From assembly GCA_030388725.1 (NCBI GenBank), contig CP128857.1, positions 1,922,001-1,986,000 on the forward strand: a stretch of 64,000 bases of DNA. Direction: 5' to 3'. The translations under genes and the position numbers were made by a program. The stretch comes from Prodigiosinella aquatilis. GTDB taxonomy: Bacteria > Pseudomonadota > Gammaproteobacteria > Enterobacterales > Enterobacteriaceae. Of this stretch, positions 1 through 8,702 are shown in pieces. Position 1 is the stretch's first letter. The number at the start of each line of letters is the position of its first letter. A model generated the notes under the pieces. The model did not search any database, was not told the origin of the DNA, and saw nothing but the letters and a program-made list of their open reading frames with translations.

Positions 1-1
1 T

Positions 2-802
2 ATCGCCTTTGGCCTGAAACAGGACAAGTTATCGCGTTCGGAGATTAAAGATCGCGTGGAAGAGATGCTGACGCTGGTGCATATGCAGGAATATGCCGGG
101 CGTAAACCGCATCAGCTTTCCGGTGGTCAGCGTCAGCGCGTGGCGTTGGCGCGCAGTCTGGCGAAACGGCCAAAACTGCTGTTGCTGGATGAACCGATGG
201 GCGCGTTGGATAAAAAACTTCGTGATCGTATGCAACTGGAAGTGGTGGATATACTGGAGCGGGTGGGCGTGACCTGTGTCATGGTGACACATGACCAGGA
301 AGAAGCGATGACCATGGCGGGTCGAATTGCCATCATGAATCGCGGCAAGTTTGTGCAGATCGGTGAGCCGGAAGAAATATACGAGCACCCGAATACCTGT
401 TTCAGCGCGGAATTTATCGGTTCGGTGAACATGTTTGAAGGGTTGTTGCAAGAACGCCGGGATGATGCACTGATCGTCCAAAGTCCCGGATTGATTCATC
501 CCCTCAAGGTCGATTCCGATGTGTCCGTTGTAGATGGTGTGCCGGTTTTTATTGCCTTGCGCCCGGAAAAAATCATGCTGTGTGACGACGCCCCGGCCGA
601 CGGCTGTAATTTCGCGGTGGGCGAGGTGGTACACATTGCCTATTTGGGTGATCTTTCCATTTATCACGTTCGGCTCAGTAGTGGCCAGATTATCAGTGCT
701 CAACTGCAAAATACTTATCGTTATCGCAAAGGTGCGCCGACCTGGGGAGATGAAGTGCATCTCTGTTGGGATGCGGATAGTTGTGTGGTGCTGACGGTAT
801 AG
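2..802 (+). CDS. potG: Putrescine ABC transporter ATP-binding subunit PotG (5' truncated by window edge)
   Basis: ATPase of the PotFGHI putrescine importer, acting on the cytoplasmic face of the inner membrane. The open frame runs in from the window edge, so the Walker A and Q-loop part is missing. Visible are the ABC signature LSGGQRQRVALAR, the Walker B LLLLDEP, the D-loop GALD and the switch histidine in VTHD. The last ~100 residues look like the TOBE regulatory domain typical of spermidine/putrescine ATPases. Stop at 800-802; potH begins 13 bases later behind a GGGAGGA ribosome site. The assignment rests on the family motifs plus the downstream potH and potI permeases. The substrate is inferred from synteny with E. 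coli. Confidence 0.93.
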   Translation: MAFGLKQDKLSRSEIKDRVEEMLTLVHMQEYAGRKPHQLSGGQRQRVALARSLAKRPKLLLLDEPMGALDKKLRDRMQLEVVDILERVGVTCVMVTHDQEEAMTMAGRIAIMNRGKFVQIGEPEEIYEHPNTCFSAEFIGSVNMFEGLLQERRDDALIVQSPGLIHPLKVDSDVSVVDGVPVFIALRPEKIMLCDDAPADGCNFAVGEVVHIAYLGDLSIYHVRLSSGQIISAQLQNTYRYRKGAPTWGDEVHLCWDADSCVVLTV

Positions 803-815
803 TGGGAGGAGTAGT

Positions 816-1778
816 GTGATGGCGATGTTATCTGAGCAACAGGAACCACCGGACCACAGAGTAGGGGCGGTTCGTACCGCATTGACGCACTGGCGCATGG
901 CGCATGGCCGCAAGCTGGTGATCGCGCTGCCGTATCTGTGGTTACTGTTGCTGTTTATGCTGCCGTTCCTGATTGTTTTTAAAATCAGTCTGGCAGAAAT
1001 GGCCCGTGCGGTGCCACCGTATACTGATTTACTCTCCTGGGTGGACGATAAGCTGGATCTTTCGCTCAATATTGGCAACTACCTGCAATTATTGTCGGAC
1101 CCGCTATACATCGACTCGTATCTGCAATCACTCAGGGTGGCGGCAGTTTCCACACTTTGCTGTCTGCTGGTGGGATATCCGCTGGCCTGGGCGGTAGCAC
1201 ACAGTAAACCGGCAACACGCAATATTCTGTTGCTGTTGGTGATCCTACCCTCATGGACCTCTTTTCTGATCCGCGTTTATGCCTGGATGGGGATTCTTAA
1301 AAATAACGGAATTCTGAATAATTTCCTGCTGTGGCTGGGGGTGATAGATCATCCTCTGGTGATTCTGCATACCAATCTGGCGGTTTATATCGGCGTAGTC
1401 TATTCCTATTTGCCGTTTATGGTGCTGCCCATTTATACCGCGCTGACACGGCTGGATTACTCTCTGGTGGAAGCGTCGCTCGATCTGGGGGCCAGACCGG
1501 TGAAAACCTTTTTCAGTGTCATTGTGCCGCTGACCAAAGGGGGCATTATCGCTGGTTCTATGTTGGTGTTTATTCCGGCCGTGGGCGAATATGTGATCCC
1601 GGAACTGCTGGGTGGCCCGGACAGTATCATGATTGGCCGTATCCTGTGGCAGGAGTTCTTTAATAACCGTGACTGGCCGGTTGCCTCGGCCGTGGCGATC
1701 GTCATGTTGGTATTGCTGATTATGCCAATCATGTGGTTCCACAAGTATCAGAACAAGGAAACGGAGGATCAGGGATGA
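816..1778 (+). CDS. potH: Putrescine ABC transporter permease PotH
   Basis: Inner-membrane permease subunit of the putrescine importer. The 320-residue product has a charged N-terminal tail, a first membrane helix near residues 32-55 (LPYLWLLLLFMLPFLIVF) and about five further helices. The EAA loop that contacts the ATPase is visible as VEASLDLGARPVKTFF followed by IVPL. The start is GTG at 816 or the adjacent ATG at 819; GGGAGGA lies at 804-810. The stop overlaps the potI start (ATGA), indicating translational coupling. Length matches the usual PotH. Confidence 0.95.
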   Translation: MMAMLSEQQEPPDHRVGAVRTALTHWRMAHGRKLVIALPYLWLLLLFMLPFLIVFKISLAEMARAVPPYTDLLSWVDDKLDLSLNIGNYLQLLSDPLYIDSYLQSLRVAAVSTLCCLLVGYPLAWAVAHSKPATRNILLLLVILPSWTSFLIRVYAWMGILKNNGILNNFLLWLGVIDHPLVILHTNLAVYIGVVYSYLPFMVLPIYTALTRLDYSLVEASLDLGARPVKTFFSVIVPLTKGGIIAGSMLVFIPAVGEYVIPELLGGPDSIMIGRILWQEFFNNRDWPVASAVAIVMLVLLIMPIMWFHKYQNKETEDQG

Positions 1779-2620
1779 ACAACTTACCGGTGGTGCGTTC
1801 GCCGTGGCGGATTCTGATTCTGGTGCTCGGGTTTACCTTTCTGTATGCGCCAATGCTGATGTTGGTTATCTATTCGTTTAACAGCTCAAAGCTGGTGACG
1901 GTATGGGCCGGAGTGTCAACACAATGGTACAGCGCGTTATTCGAAGACACGGCAATGATCAACGCGGTGATATTGAGTTTGACCATCGGCGCGGCGGCAG
2001 CATCAATGGCGGTAGTGATTGGGACGCTGGCTGCGGTGGTGATGGTCCGTTTTGGCCATTTTCGTGGTTCAACCGGTTTTGCCTTTATGTTGACCGCACC
2101 GTTGGTCATGCCGGATGTGATCACGGGTTTATCGCTGTTACTGCTGTTCGTCGCGTTGGGACACGCTATTGGCTGGCCGGCTGAGCGTGGCATGTTGACT
2201 ATCTGGTTGGCACATGTCACGTTCTGTTCAGCTTATGTGACCGTGGTTATCAGCGCCCGGTTACGTGAGTTGGATCACTCGATTGAAGAGGCCGCCATGG
2301 ATTTGGGCGCAACGCCACTGAAAGTGTTCTTTATCATCACTGTACCGATGATTGCGCCAGCGCTGATTTCCGGCTGGTTGCTGGCCTTCACTTTGTCACT
2401 GGATGACCTGGTGATCGCCAGTTTTGTGTCGGGCCCCGGCGCGACAACGTTGCCGATGTTGGTCTTTTCCAGTGTGAGAATGGGTGTTAATCCACAAATT
2501 AATGCGTTGGCTTCCTTGATATTATTAGTCGTCGGTATTATTGGCTTTATTGCGTGGTGGTTTATGGCTCGGGCAGAAAAGCAGCGTCAGCGGGATTTAC
2601 AAAAAGCGAGGCGAGGCTGA
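1775..2620 (+). CDS. potI: Putrescine ABC transporter permease PotI
   Basis: Second inner-membrane permease of the PotFGHI importer, 281 residues. The ATG at 1775 is chosen because it overlaps the potH TGA by four bases, follows ACGGAGGATCAGGG and gives the normal family N-terminus (MNNLPVV). The open frame extends upstream inside potH but that part is not expected to be translated. Around six membrane helices are apparent. The EAA motif reads IEEAAMDLGATPLKVFF. It is the last gene of the operon; a weak hairpin follows at 2663. Confidence 0.95.
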   Translation: MNNLPVVRSPWRILILVLGFTFLYAPMLMLVIYSFNSSKLVTVWAGVSTQWYSALFEDTAMINAVILSLTIGAAAASMAVVIGTLAAVVMVRFGHFRGSTGFAFMLTAPLVMPDVITGLSLLLLFVALGHAIGWPAERGMLTIWLAHVTFCSAYVTVVISARLRELDHSIEEAAMDLGATPLKVFFIITVPMIAPALISGWLLAFTLSLDDLVIASFVSGPGATTLPMLVFSSVRMGVNPQINALASLILLVVGIIGFIAWWFMARAEKQRQRDLQKARRG

Positions 2621-2662
2621 ACGCCAATCGTTTTTCTGTCTGGATTTTGCCAATGTTAACAA

Positions 2663-2692
2663 CGCCGCCATAATGTCTGGTGGCGTCGTTGT
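2663..2692 (+). terminator. Possible potI terminator hairpin
   Basis: CGCCGCCA (2663-2670) can pair with TGGTGGCG (2678-2685) across a 7-base loop, allowing one G-U pair. It lies 42 bases after the potI stop. The following TCGTTGTAT is only moderately U-rich, so it may be a weak terminator or a processing hairpin. Confidence 0.4.
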
Positions 2693-2731
2693 ATCAGGGA
2701 GATTGCGACTATTCTGTACAGTAAAAAGGGC

Positions 2732-3181
2732 ATGGGGCGTGGTATGCGTGCGCCGGTTGCGGTTATGGTCGCGGGGACGGCAATTATTGCCACTCGCTGC
2801 GTGAGTGTTTTCCTGATCGTAGGTGAACTGGGACTGAGTGGACTGCTCGGCTGGTTAAAACACAGTGCTGAAACCTGGGATTCTACCCTGATGTTGCTAG
2901 CGGCGGTGCTGGTGATCTGTGTTGAGATTCGTTGTGGATTCGCCGTTCTGGCCGGAATTAACTGGGGACGCTGGTGCTATCTGGCGTGTCAGTGTCTGGT
3001 CACGTTGTCGATGGCTATCGCGTTACTGGCCGATGTTTTACCGCCAATATTTCATTTTCATGGTGATGGACATGCGGCGATGCTGAATCAGTTATTATTG
3101 CAGAAAGTGCCTGATTTTCTGGTGATTCTGCTGTTGTTTATTCCCCGTCGCAGCCAACGGTTTTTTCTGCGGCAGAAATAA
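2732..3181 (+). CDS. ybjO: YbjO family inner-membrane protein (DUF2593)
   Basis: Small integral membrane protein of unknown function, 149 residues. About four hydrophobic segments are seen (roughly residues 10-33, 47-70, 78-107 and 124-143), with a basic C-terminus (PRRSQRFFLRQK). It sits between potI and rlmC exactly where E. coli carries ybjO, and its size fits DUF2593. The start at 2732 is the first ATG; ATGCGT at 2744 is an alternative and no strong ribosome site distinguishes them. No catalytic motif is visible, so no function is assigned. Confidence 0.8.
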   Translation: MGRGMRAPVAVMVAGTAIIATRCVSVFLIVGELGLSGLLGWLKHSAETWDSTLMLLAAVLVICVEIRCGFAVLAGINWGRWCYLACQCLVTLSMAIALLADVLPPIFHFHGDGHAAMLNQLLLQKVPDFLVILLLFIPRRSQRFFLRQK

Positions 3182-3246
3182 CTTTTCTCTGTCCGGGTGG
3201 TACAATCGGCCCCCCATTTTCCTTTATAGGTTTCAGACTCAACGCT

Positions 3247-4386
3247 ATGCAGTGCGCACGCTACAACGAAGGAACCTGCCGTTCCTGCCAATGGCTGGAA
3301 AAACCCTACCCACAGCAACTGGCGGATAAACAGCAACATTTGGCGGAGTTACTGGCTTCACATCCGGTTCGTGAGTGGTTGCCGGCCTATGCGTCGAAAC
3401 CGTCCGCCTTTCGCAATAAGGCCAAAATGGTGGTCAGCGGCAGTGTGGAACGACCATTATTGGGAATGCTGCACCGTGATGGATCGGCCGTGGATCTGTG
3501 TGATTGTCCGCTCTATCCGCCTGGCTTCGCCACGGTGTTTGCTGTTCTGAAAACATTTATCGCCCGCGCGGGTCTGACACCCTATAACGTGGCCCGGCGT
3601 CGTGGTGAACTTAAATACCTGTTGCTGACGCAAAGTACCTTCAGTGGCGCGTTTATGCTGCGCATTGTATTACGTTCGGAAACCAAACTGACGCAGTTGC
3701 AGAATGCATTACCCTGGTTACAACAGCAATTGCCGCAACTGTTAGTGATTTCCGCCAATATCCAGCCGGTTCATCAGGCCATTATGGAAGGGGCGCGGGA
3801 GATCCCATTGAGTGAGCAGCAAACGCTGGAAGAGCAATTCAATCAGGTGCCGCTCTATATCCGTCCCCAGAGCTTTTTCCAGACCAATCCCCAGGTTGCC
3901 GCCGCGCTTTATGACACTGCCCGGCATTGGGTGGCGGAGTTGAATGTGCGTAGCCTGTGGGATCTATTTTGTGGTGTGGGAGGATTCGGCCTGCATTGCG
4001 CGACACAACATACCCGCCTGACTGGCATTGAAATCAATGCCGGGGCGATTGCCTGCGCTCGCCATTCGGCAGAGCGTCTGGGATTGGAAACCGTTGAGTT
4101 TCAAGCTCTGGACTCAACCGGGTTCGCTATTGGCAAAGAGGATGTGCCGGATCTGGTGATTGTTAATCCGCCGCGACGGGGTATTGGCGTCGAGTTGTGT
4201 CAGTATCTGAGCCGTATGGCGCCGGATGCCATTCTGTACTCAAGTTGCAATGCGCAAACCATGGCGAAGGATATGGCGATGCTGGCGGATTATCAGGCAA
4301 TACGGATACAACTGTTCGATATGTTCCCACATACGGCACATTATGAAGTCCTTACACTGCTGCAACGAAATGCGCCAGCAGTGTAA
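3247..4386 (+). CDS. rlmC: 23S rRNA (uracil(747)-C(5))-methyltransferase RlmC
   Basis: SAM-dependent enzyme that makes m5U747 in 23S rRNA, 379 residues. Iron-sulfur cysteines are seen at C3, C11 and C14, with a further Cys pair in LCDCPLYP near residue 82. The SAM-binding motif is LWDLFCGVGGFGLH. The NPPRRG motif and the catalytic-cysteine segment YSSCNAQTMAKD are intact near the C-terminus. The N-terminus MQCARYNEG matches the family start, and the length is that of E. coli RlmC. It converges on artJ with only 35 bases between stops. Confidence 0.96.
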   Translation: MQCARYNEGTCRSCQWLEKPYPQQLADKQQHLAELLASHPVREWLPAYASKPSAFRNKAKMVVSGSVERPLLGMLHRDGSAVDLCDCPLYPPGFATVFAVLKTFIARAGLTPYNVARRRGELKYLLLTQSTFSGAFMLRIVLRSETKLTQLQNALPWLQQQLPQLLVISANIQPVHQAIMEGAREIPLSEQQTLEEQFNQVPLYIRPQSFFQTNPQVAAALYDTARHWVAELNVRSLWDLFCGVGGFGLHCATQHTRLTGIEINAGAIACARHSAERLGLETVEFQALDSTGFAIGKEDVPDLVIVNPPRRGIGVELCQYLSRMAPDAILYSSCNAQTMAKDMAMLADYQAIRIQLFDMFPHTAHYEVLTLLQRNAPAV

Positions 4387-4421
4387 GAGGATGGTGTGAC
4401 AGGGTATCGCCTCAAGAGAGG

Positions 4422-5156
4422 TTACTGTTGTGGGAACCACTTGTCGTTGATGGTTTTGTAGGTACCATTGGCTTTAATGGCCTCCAGCGCCTGGTTAAGC
4501 TTTTTCAGTAACGCCTGGTTTTCCGGGCGCACCGCAATACCCAGGCCGATACCGAAATAATCAGGATCGGTCACCTTTTTCCCCACGGTCGCCAGTTCCG
4601 GGTTATTTTTGATCCACTCATTCACCACGGCCGTATCGCCAAAGACCCCATCCAGCCGACCATTTTTCAGGTCCAGTACCGCATTCTGGTAGCTGTCATA
4701 TGCGACGGTCTGTACTTCAGGGTGTTGGTCATGCATATACTTCTGATGGGTGGTGCCATTTTCCATGCCAATACGTTTACCCTTCATATCCGCGAGAGAG
4801 TGGTATTTGCCTTTCTGGGTGATAACGATAGCCGAATTGGCATAGTAAGGCTGTGTGAACGCCACCTGCCTGGCGCGTTCCGGCGTGATGTCCATTCCGG
4901 AAATGACCGCATCATAACGACGGAATTTCAGCGCCGGGATCAGACTGTCAAACGCCTGATTAGTAAAAGTACAGCTGGCTTGCATCTGGTGGCACAGTGC
5001 TTTAGCTAAATCCATGTCAAAGCCAACAATTTCGTTATTGGCCACCAGAGATTCAAACGGCGGATAGGTGGCTGATGTGGCGAACCGAATGGTGTCTGCC
5101 GCGCTGGCGCTGAATGCCATCCCTGCCAGTAATGTAGCTGCCAGTAATTTTTTCAT
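4422..5156 (-). CDS. artJ: Arginine ABC transporter periplasmic binding protein ArtJ
   Basis: Periplasmic arginine-binding protein (SBP_bac_3 fold), 244 residues. The ATG at 5156 is chosen because it opens a clean signal peptide (MKKLLAATLLAG...SASA, cleavage before ADTIRFAT); in-frame codons upstream add only non-signal sequence. Family hallmarks are EIVGFDMDLAKALC, YDAVISGMDITPER and the C-terminal INDKWFPQQ. It is a separate unit from artPIQM, as in E. coli, and has a paired ArgR-type operator at 5244-5282. It is a paralog of ArtI at 6908-7639, which is very similar in sequence. Confidence 0.94.
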   Translation of the reverse strand: MKKLLAATLLAGMAFSASAADTIRFATSATYPPFESLVANNEIVGFDMDLAKALCHQMQASCTFTNQAFDSLIPALKFRRYDAVISGMDITPERARQVAFTQPYYANSAIVITQKGKYHSLADMKGKRIGMENGTTHQKYMHDQHPEVQTVAYDSYQNAVLDLKNGRLDGVFGDTAVVNEWIKNNPELATVGKKVTDPDYFGIGLGIAVRPENQALLKKLNQALEAIKANGTYKTINDKWFPQQ

Positions 5157-5446
5157 GTGGTTACTCCAGATCATTTTATTGTTTTTGGGTTGCTGTTTTC
5201 AGGTGCGGATATATCCGGCTCATTGAGAGTTACTTTGCCTCTTAATGAATTTATATGCAAATAAAATGAGTATAAATTCTTAATTATATTGGCCGCAGGC
5301 AAGAAAAAAGAACCGTCGTCAGATTTTGAATGGGCTGGATAATATAACTAACTGATTATAAATAAACTATAAAATAAATAATTTCCGGCTGTTTATTCTT
5401 GGCGGTGACGATTTTTTATTACGAATGAAGTAGGGCGTATTATGCA
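5157..5446. promoter_or_regulatory. AT-rich artJ promoter region
   Basis: This 290-base AT-rich stretch lies between the artJ start and the artM terminator. It holds the ARG-box pair and AT-rich promoter-like sequence (AATATAATTAAG on the minus strand near 5283-5294). No open frame worth calling was found. Confidence 0.6.
5244..5282 (-). promoter_or_regulatory. Tandem ARG boxes (ArgR operator) of artJ
   Basis: Two 18-base imperfect palindromes fit the ArgR consensus wnTGAATwwwwATTCAnw. Box 1 is AATGAATTTATATGCAAA at 5244-5261; box 2 is AATGAGTATAAATTCTTA at 5265-5282. They are separated by the canonical 3 bases. They lie about 90-125 bases upstream of the artJ start, where a repressor could occlude the promoter. 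Arginine repression of artJ is known in E. coli; operation here is inferred. Confidence 0.8.
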
Positions 5447-5484
5447 TAAAAACGCTCAGCGTAGAGGTCTTGCGACTGAGCGTT
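5447..5484 (-). terminator. Rho-independent terminator of artPIQM
   Basis: Read on the minus strand, AACGCTCAG pairs with CTGAGCGTT across a 16-base loop (arms at 5476-5484 and 5451-5459), followed by TTTTTATG. It lies 25 bases after the artM stop and closes the operon. Confidence 0.8.
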
Positions 5485-5508
5485 AGGGTTATCGGGTCAA
5501 TAGATCAA

Positions 5509-6180
5509 TCATGAATTCCGGCGTTCAAATATCAGTGCCTGGCGCTCAATCAAACGCATCATCAGCGTGAGCAGTCCGTTGACACACAGATAAATGATCC
5601 CGGCGGCACCGAAGACCATCACGTCATAGGTGCGACCGTACATCAACTGGCTGTAGCCCATCACTTCCATCAGCGTAATAGTAAACGCCAGCGAGGTACT
5701 CTTGAAGACCAGCACCACCTCGTTGGAATAGGATGAAAGGGCACGTTTGAAGGCGAACGGTAGCAGAATGCGCATCGTCTGACGTTGATTCATCCCCAGC
5801 GCGGCGCAGGATTGCCACTGTCCGGCGGGAATAGCCCTTACCGCACCATAAAACAGTTGGGTGGTATAGGCGGCACTGTTTAACGCCAGCGCGATCATGG
5901 CGCATAGCCACGGTTGAGAGAGCAGGCTCCACAGCCAGGGAATCTGTTTTATCGAGTCAAACTGACCGGGGCCGTAGTAAATCAGGAATATCTGTACCAG
6001 CAGCGGTGTACCGGTGAATAACGTGATGTAGCCTTTTGCCAACGGCGCCAGCAGCGGTGTTTTCAGCGTCAGGATAACGGTGAGCAGCAGTGATAATAAC
6101 AGTGCCACAATTAACGCCACGACGGTTAAGGTCAGGCTGGTGTGCAGCCCTTTCAGGAGATCAGGAATATAGGCGAGCAT
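5509..6180 (-). CDS. artM: Arginine ABC transporter permease ArtM
   Basis: Inner-membrane permease of the arginine importer, 223 residues. It has the HisMQ-type layout with about five helices and the EAA-like loop CAALGMNQRQTMRILLPFAF that docks on ArtP. The ATG at 6180 shares one base with the artQ stop codon (ATGA), so the two are translationally coupled. It is the last gene of artPIQM and is followed by a good terminator. The family and order make this ArtM rather than ArtQ. Confidence 0.94.
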   Translation of the reverse strand: MLAYIPDLLKGLHTSLTLTVVALIVALLLSLLLTVILTLKTPLLAPLAKGYITLFTGTPLLVQIFLIYYGPGQFDSIKQIPWLWSLLSQPWLCAMIALALNSAAYTTQLFYGAVRAIPAGQWQSCAALGMNQRQTMRILLPFAFKRALSSYSNEVVLVFKSTSLAFTITLMEVMGYSQLMYGRTYDVMVFGAAGIIYLCVNGLLTLMMRLIERQALIFERRNS

Positions 6181-6896
6181 CAGGATGGCCTCCGTTCAAA
6201 CCGGGTGGTGCGGGTTTCTATCCGTTGCAGCACCGCCTGACTCAGTAACGTGATCACCAGATAGATGCCGGCGGCAATCATATACCAGGTAAATGGTTCT
6301 TGAGTACGGGAGGCAATGCTTTTGGTTTGCAACATCAGATCATTAACGCTGATCAGCGACACCAGCGCCGTATCCTTTAGCAGCACCAGCCATTGGTTGC
6401 CTAATCCCGGCAGCGCGTGGCGCCACATCTGCGGCATAATCAGGCGGCGGAAGATCACCGCTTTACTCATTCCCAACGCCTGGCCGGATTCCCATTGACC
6501 GCGGGGTACCGCTTTTAATGCGCCACGCAGTGTTTGTGACGCGTAAGCGGCATAAAGCAGCGCCAGTGCAATCACACCACACAGGAATGGACTAACCTCA
6601 AAGCTTGCGATATTCAGTTTCACCGGGATCTGGAACAGATACAGATTAATCGTGAAGCCATCTGATAAGGTTAACAGCAGTTGCGATGAGCCAAAATAGA
6701 TAAACAGCACCACCAGAATTTCCGGCAGTCCACGGATTAACGTCACCAGTGCGGTACCGAGCCAACTAACCACCTGCCAGCGTGCGGTTTCCCACAGGGC
6801 AAACAGCATGGCGAGGATCAGACCAAGCACCAATGCACAAACGGCGAGGCCGACGGTCATCCCGGCGGCGCTCGCTAAAGGTTGAAATTCAATCAT
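6180..6896 (-). CDS. artQ: Arginine ABC transporter permease ArtQ
   Basis: Partner permease to ArtM, 238 residues. The HisM/HisQ-type signature GLPEILVVLFIYFGSSQ is seen near residues 56-72, and the EAA-like loop GQALGMSKAVIFRRLIMPQMW near residues 139-159. The start ATG at 6896 lies 11 bases after the artI stop; MIEFQPLASAAGM is the usual family N-terminus. ArtQ and ArtM form the heterodimeric channel served by the ATPase ArtP and the binding proteins ArtI and ArtJ. Confidence 0.94.
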   Translation of the reverse strand: MIEFQPLASAAGMTVGLAVCALVLGLILAMLFALWETARWQVVSWLGTALVTLIRGLPEILVVLFIYFGSSQLLLTLSDGFTINLYLFQIPVKLNIASFEVSPFLCGVIALALLYAAYASQTLRGALKAVPRGQWESGQALGMSKAVIFRRLIMPQMWRHALPGLGNQWLVLLKDTALVSLISVNDLMLQTKSIASRTQEPFTWYMIAAGIYLVITLLSQAVLQRIETRTTRFERRPS

Positions 6897-6907
6897 TAGG
6901 TGTCAGA

Positions 6908-7639
6908 TTACTGATGGAACCATTTTTGATAGATAGTCTGGTAAGTACCATTCTGCTTGATTTTGCTCAGCGCATCGTTGAATTGCTTCAGCAGGAGATC
7001 ATTATTCTGGCGTACCGCAATCCCCAGACCTTCACCGAAGTAGTCTTTGTCGGTCACGTTGTCACCGACTGAAGTCAAGTTCTGGTTCTGTTTCAGCCAT
7101 TCGGCCACTGCTGCGGTGTCACCGAAGACTGCGTCCAGACGGCCATTTTTCAGGTCGAGCACGGCGTTCTGATAGCTGTCGTAAGGTACGGTAATGATAT
7201 CTTTATGTTTATCCATAAGATATTTTTGATGGGTACTCCCATTCTGTACGCCAACACGTTTACCTTTCAGTGCCGCGATGTCGGCAATGGTGCCTTTTCG
7301 GGCGATGAACAAGGCTGAGTTATCATAATATGGCTGAGTGAACCAAACTTGCTTCTGACGCTCCGGCGTGATGTCCATTCCGGCGATAACGGCTTCATAA
7401 CGGCGGAATTTCAGTCCGGGGATCAGACTGTCAAAAGCCTGATTGCTGAAGGTGCAGGTAGCCTTAATCTCTTTACACAGGGCGTTGGCCAGGTCGATAT
7501 CGAAACCCTGAATCTGATTGCTGGCATCCACGAATTCAAACGGAGGATAAGAGGCTTCGGTAGCAAAACGGATAGTTTCAGCCGCGCTGGCAGAAACACT
7601 CATTCCAGCGAACAGTGCAGCAACAAGTAATTTTTTCAT
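6908..7639 (-). CDS. artI: Arginine ABC transporter periplasmic binding protein ArtI
   Basis: Periplasmic amino-acid-binding protein of the art operon, 243 residues. The ATG at 7639 follows AGGAACATACA and opens a signal peptide (MKKLLVAALFAG...SASA, cleavage before AETIRFAT). An upstream extension in the same frame overlaps artP and is rejected. Binding-protein motifs NQIQGFDIDLANALC and YEAVIAGMDITPER are present. It lies between artP and artQ, the position of artI. ArtJ is the closest relative in the window. Confidence 0.93.
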   Translation of the reverse strand: MKKLLVAALFAGMSVSASAAETIRFATEASYPPFEFVDASNQIQGFDIDLANALCKEIKATCTFSNQAFDSLIPGLKFRRYEAVIAGMDITPERQKQVWFTQPYYDNSALFIARKGTIADIAALKGKRVGVQNGSTHQKYLMDKHKDIITVPYDSYQNAVLDLKNGRLDAVFGDTAAVAEWLKQNQNLTSVGDNVTDKDYFGEGLGIAVRQNNDLLLKQFNDALSKIKQNGTYQTIYQKWFHQ

Positions 7640-7658
7640 TGTATGTTCCTGATAATAA

Positions 7659-8387
7659 TCAATGTGATAAGTAACTGGCAAACTCAGGTGTCTGTGGCTG
7701 GATAAAATGACCAGCATCGCCTTGTTCCACGATATGACCGTTTTCCATGTACACTACGCGGCTGGCGGTTTTCCTGGCGAAACTGACTTCATGCGTCACG
7801 ATAACCTGAGTAATGCCGGTTTCGCTCAGTTCCTGGATAATCCCGACGACCTGGGCGGTGATCTCCGGGTCGAGTGCTGCGGTGGGTTCATCAAACAACA
7901 GCACCTGAGGTTCCATCATCAATGCGCGGGCAATGGCCACCCGCTGTTGCTGTCCACCGGATAAATGCAGCGGATAGCGGTCGGAAAAATCATTTAACCG
8001 CAGGCGTGTCAGCAGTTTCTCCGCCCGTGCGTGGGCTTCCGGTTTACTCAGACTCAGCACTCGGCAGGGCGCTTCCACCAGGTTTTGCTGCACGGTGAGA
8101 TGTGGCCATAGGTTGTATTGTTGAAACACCATCCCTACGTTCTGGCGCAGTTCGCGGATGGCGTTATCCGCCGGAGTATGGCTGAAGTCAAAGTGGGTGC
8201 CGGCGATCGACAAGGTACCCGAGCGTGGCATTTCCAATAAGTTCAGTACTCGCAGTAGCGAGCTTTTCCCCGCACCGCTGGGGCCAAGAAGCACCAGCGT
8301 TTCGCCGGCGGGACAATCGAGGGTAATATTAAATAGCGCCTGGTGTACGCCATAAAAACAGTTAATGCTGCTTAGTTGAATACTCAT
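7659..8387 (-). CDS. artP: Arginine ABC transporter ATP-binding protein ArtP
   Basis: ATPase of the arginine importer, 242 residues. Walker A GPSGAGKSS, Q-loop VFQQYNLWPH, signature LSGGQQQRVAIAR, Walker B VLLFDEP and switch VTHE are all intact. The ATG at 8387 gives the family N-terminus MSIQLSSINCFYG. An in-frame ATG at 8408 would give a repeated start (MSIQLLR then MSIQLSS). Neither start has a strong Shine-Dalgarno, so the true start is uncertain by 7 codons. It is the first gene of artPIQM, and a probable ArgR operator overlaps the start. Confidence 0.95.
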   Translation of the reverse strand: MSIQLSSINCFYGVHQALFNITLDCPAGETLVLLGPSGAGKSSLLRVLNLLEMPRSGTLSIAGTHFDFSHTPADNAIRELRQNVGMVFQQYNLWPHLTVQQNLVEAPCRVLSLSKPEAHARAEKLLTRLRLNDFSDRYPLHLSGGQQQRVAIARALMMEPQVLLFDEPTAALDPEITAQVVGIIQELSETGITQVIVTHEVSFARKTASRVVYMENGHIVEQGDAGHFIQPQTPEFASYLSH

Positions 8388-8413
8388 GCGCAATAATTGA
8401 ATAGACATTGATG
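8375..8413 (-). promoter_or_regulatory. Candidate tandem ARG boxes overlapping the artP start
   Basis: GTTGAATACTCATGCGCA (8375-8392) and ATTGAATAGACATTGATG (8396-8413) both resemble the 18-base ARG box and are spaced by exactly 3 bases, the ArgR geometry. They straddle both possible artP start codons (8387 and 8408). Box 1 is weaker in its right half. ArgR control of art genes is known in E. coli; the overlap with the coding start is what I see here. Confidence 0.55.
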
Positions 8414-8702
8414 CCGCAAATGTTAACGTCGACAGAATAGTTATGCAATCACCATGGGTTAAAATTTGCAAACATGTGATTTTTTACTCAAATAACAGCA
8501 TAAAATAGTGTGTTACTACAGCGGTTCTCCGATTTGTCGGGTTGGCAACGAATTCGACAGACAATCTTCAGTTTGTTTGTAGTGGCTACGCTTGATGCAA
8601 ACGTTGCACAAAACAATTAATTGTGGATTTTATGTTGCCATTACACGATTTTTTGACACAAAGGGCTGTTCAGGTGTGAAAAATTTGATTAAGGAGCGCG
8701 TC

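Noticed and set aside
29..1078. 349-codon open frame on the minus strand opposite potG and potH
   Set aside because: It lies antisense to clear potG and potH coding sequence with ABC-transporter motifs, has low-complexity His/Arg/Thr-rich content and no recognisable domain.
8592..8702. Longer ybjQ start at 8592
   Set aside because: The added 37 residues are not conserved and the ATG at 8703 has AAGGAG at ideal spacing.
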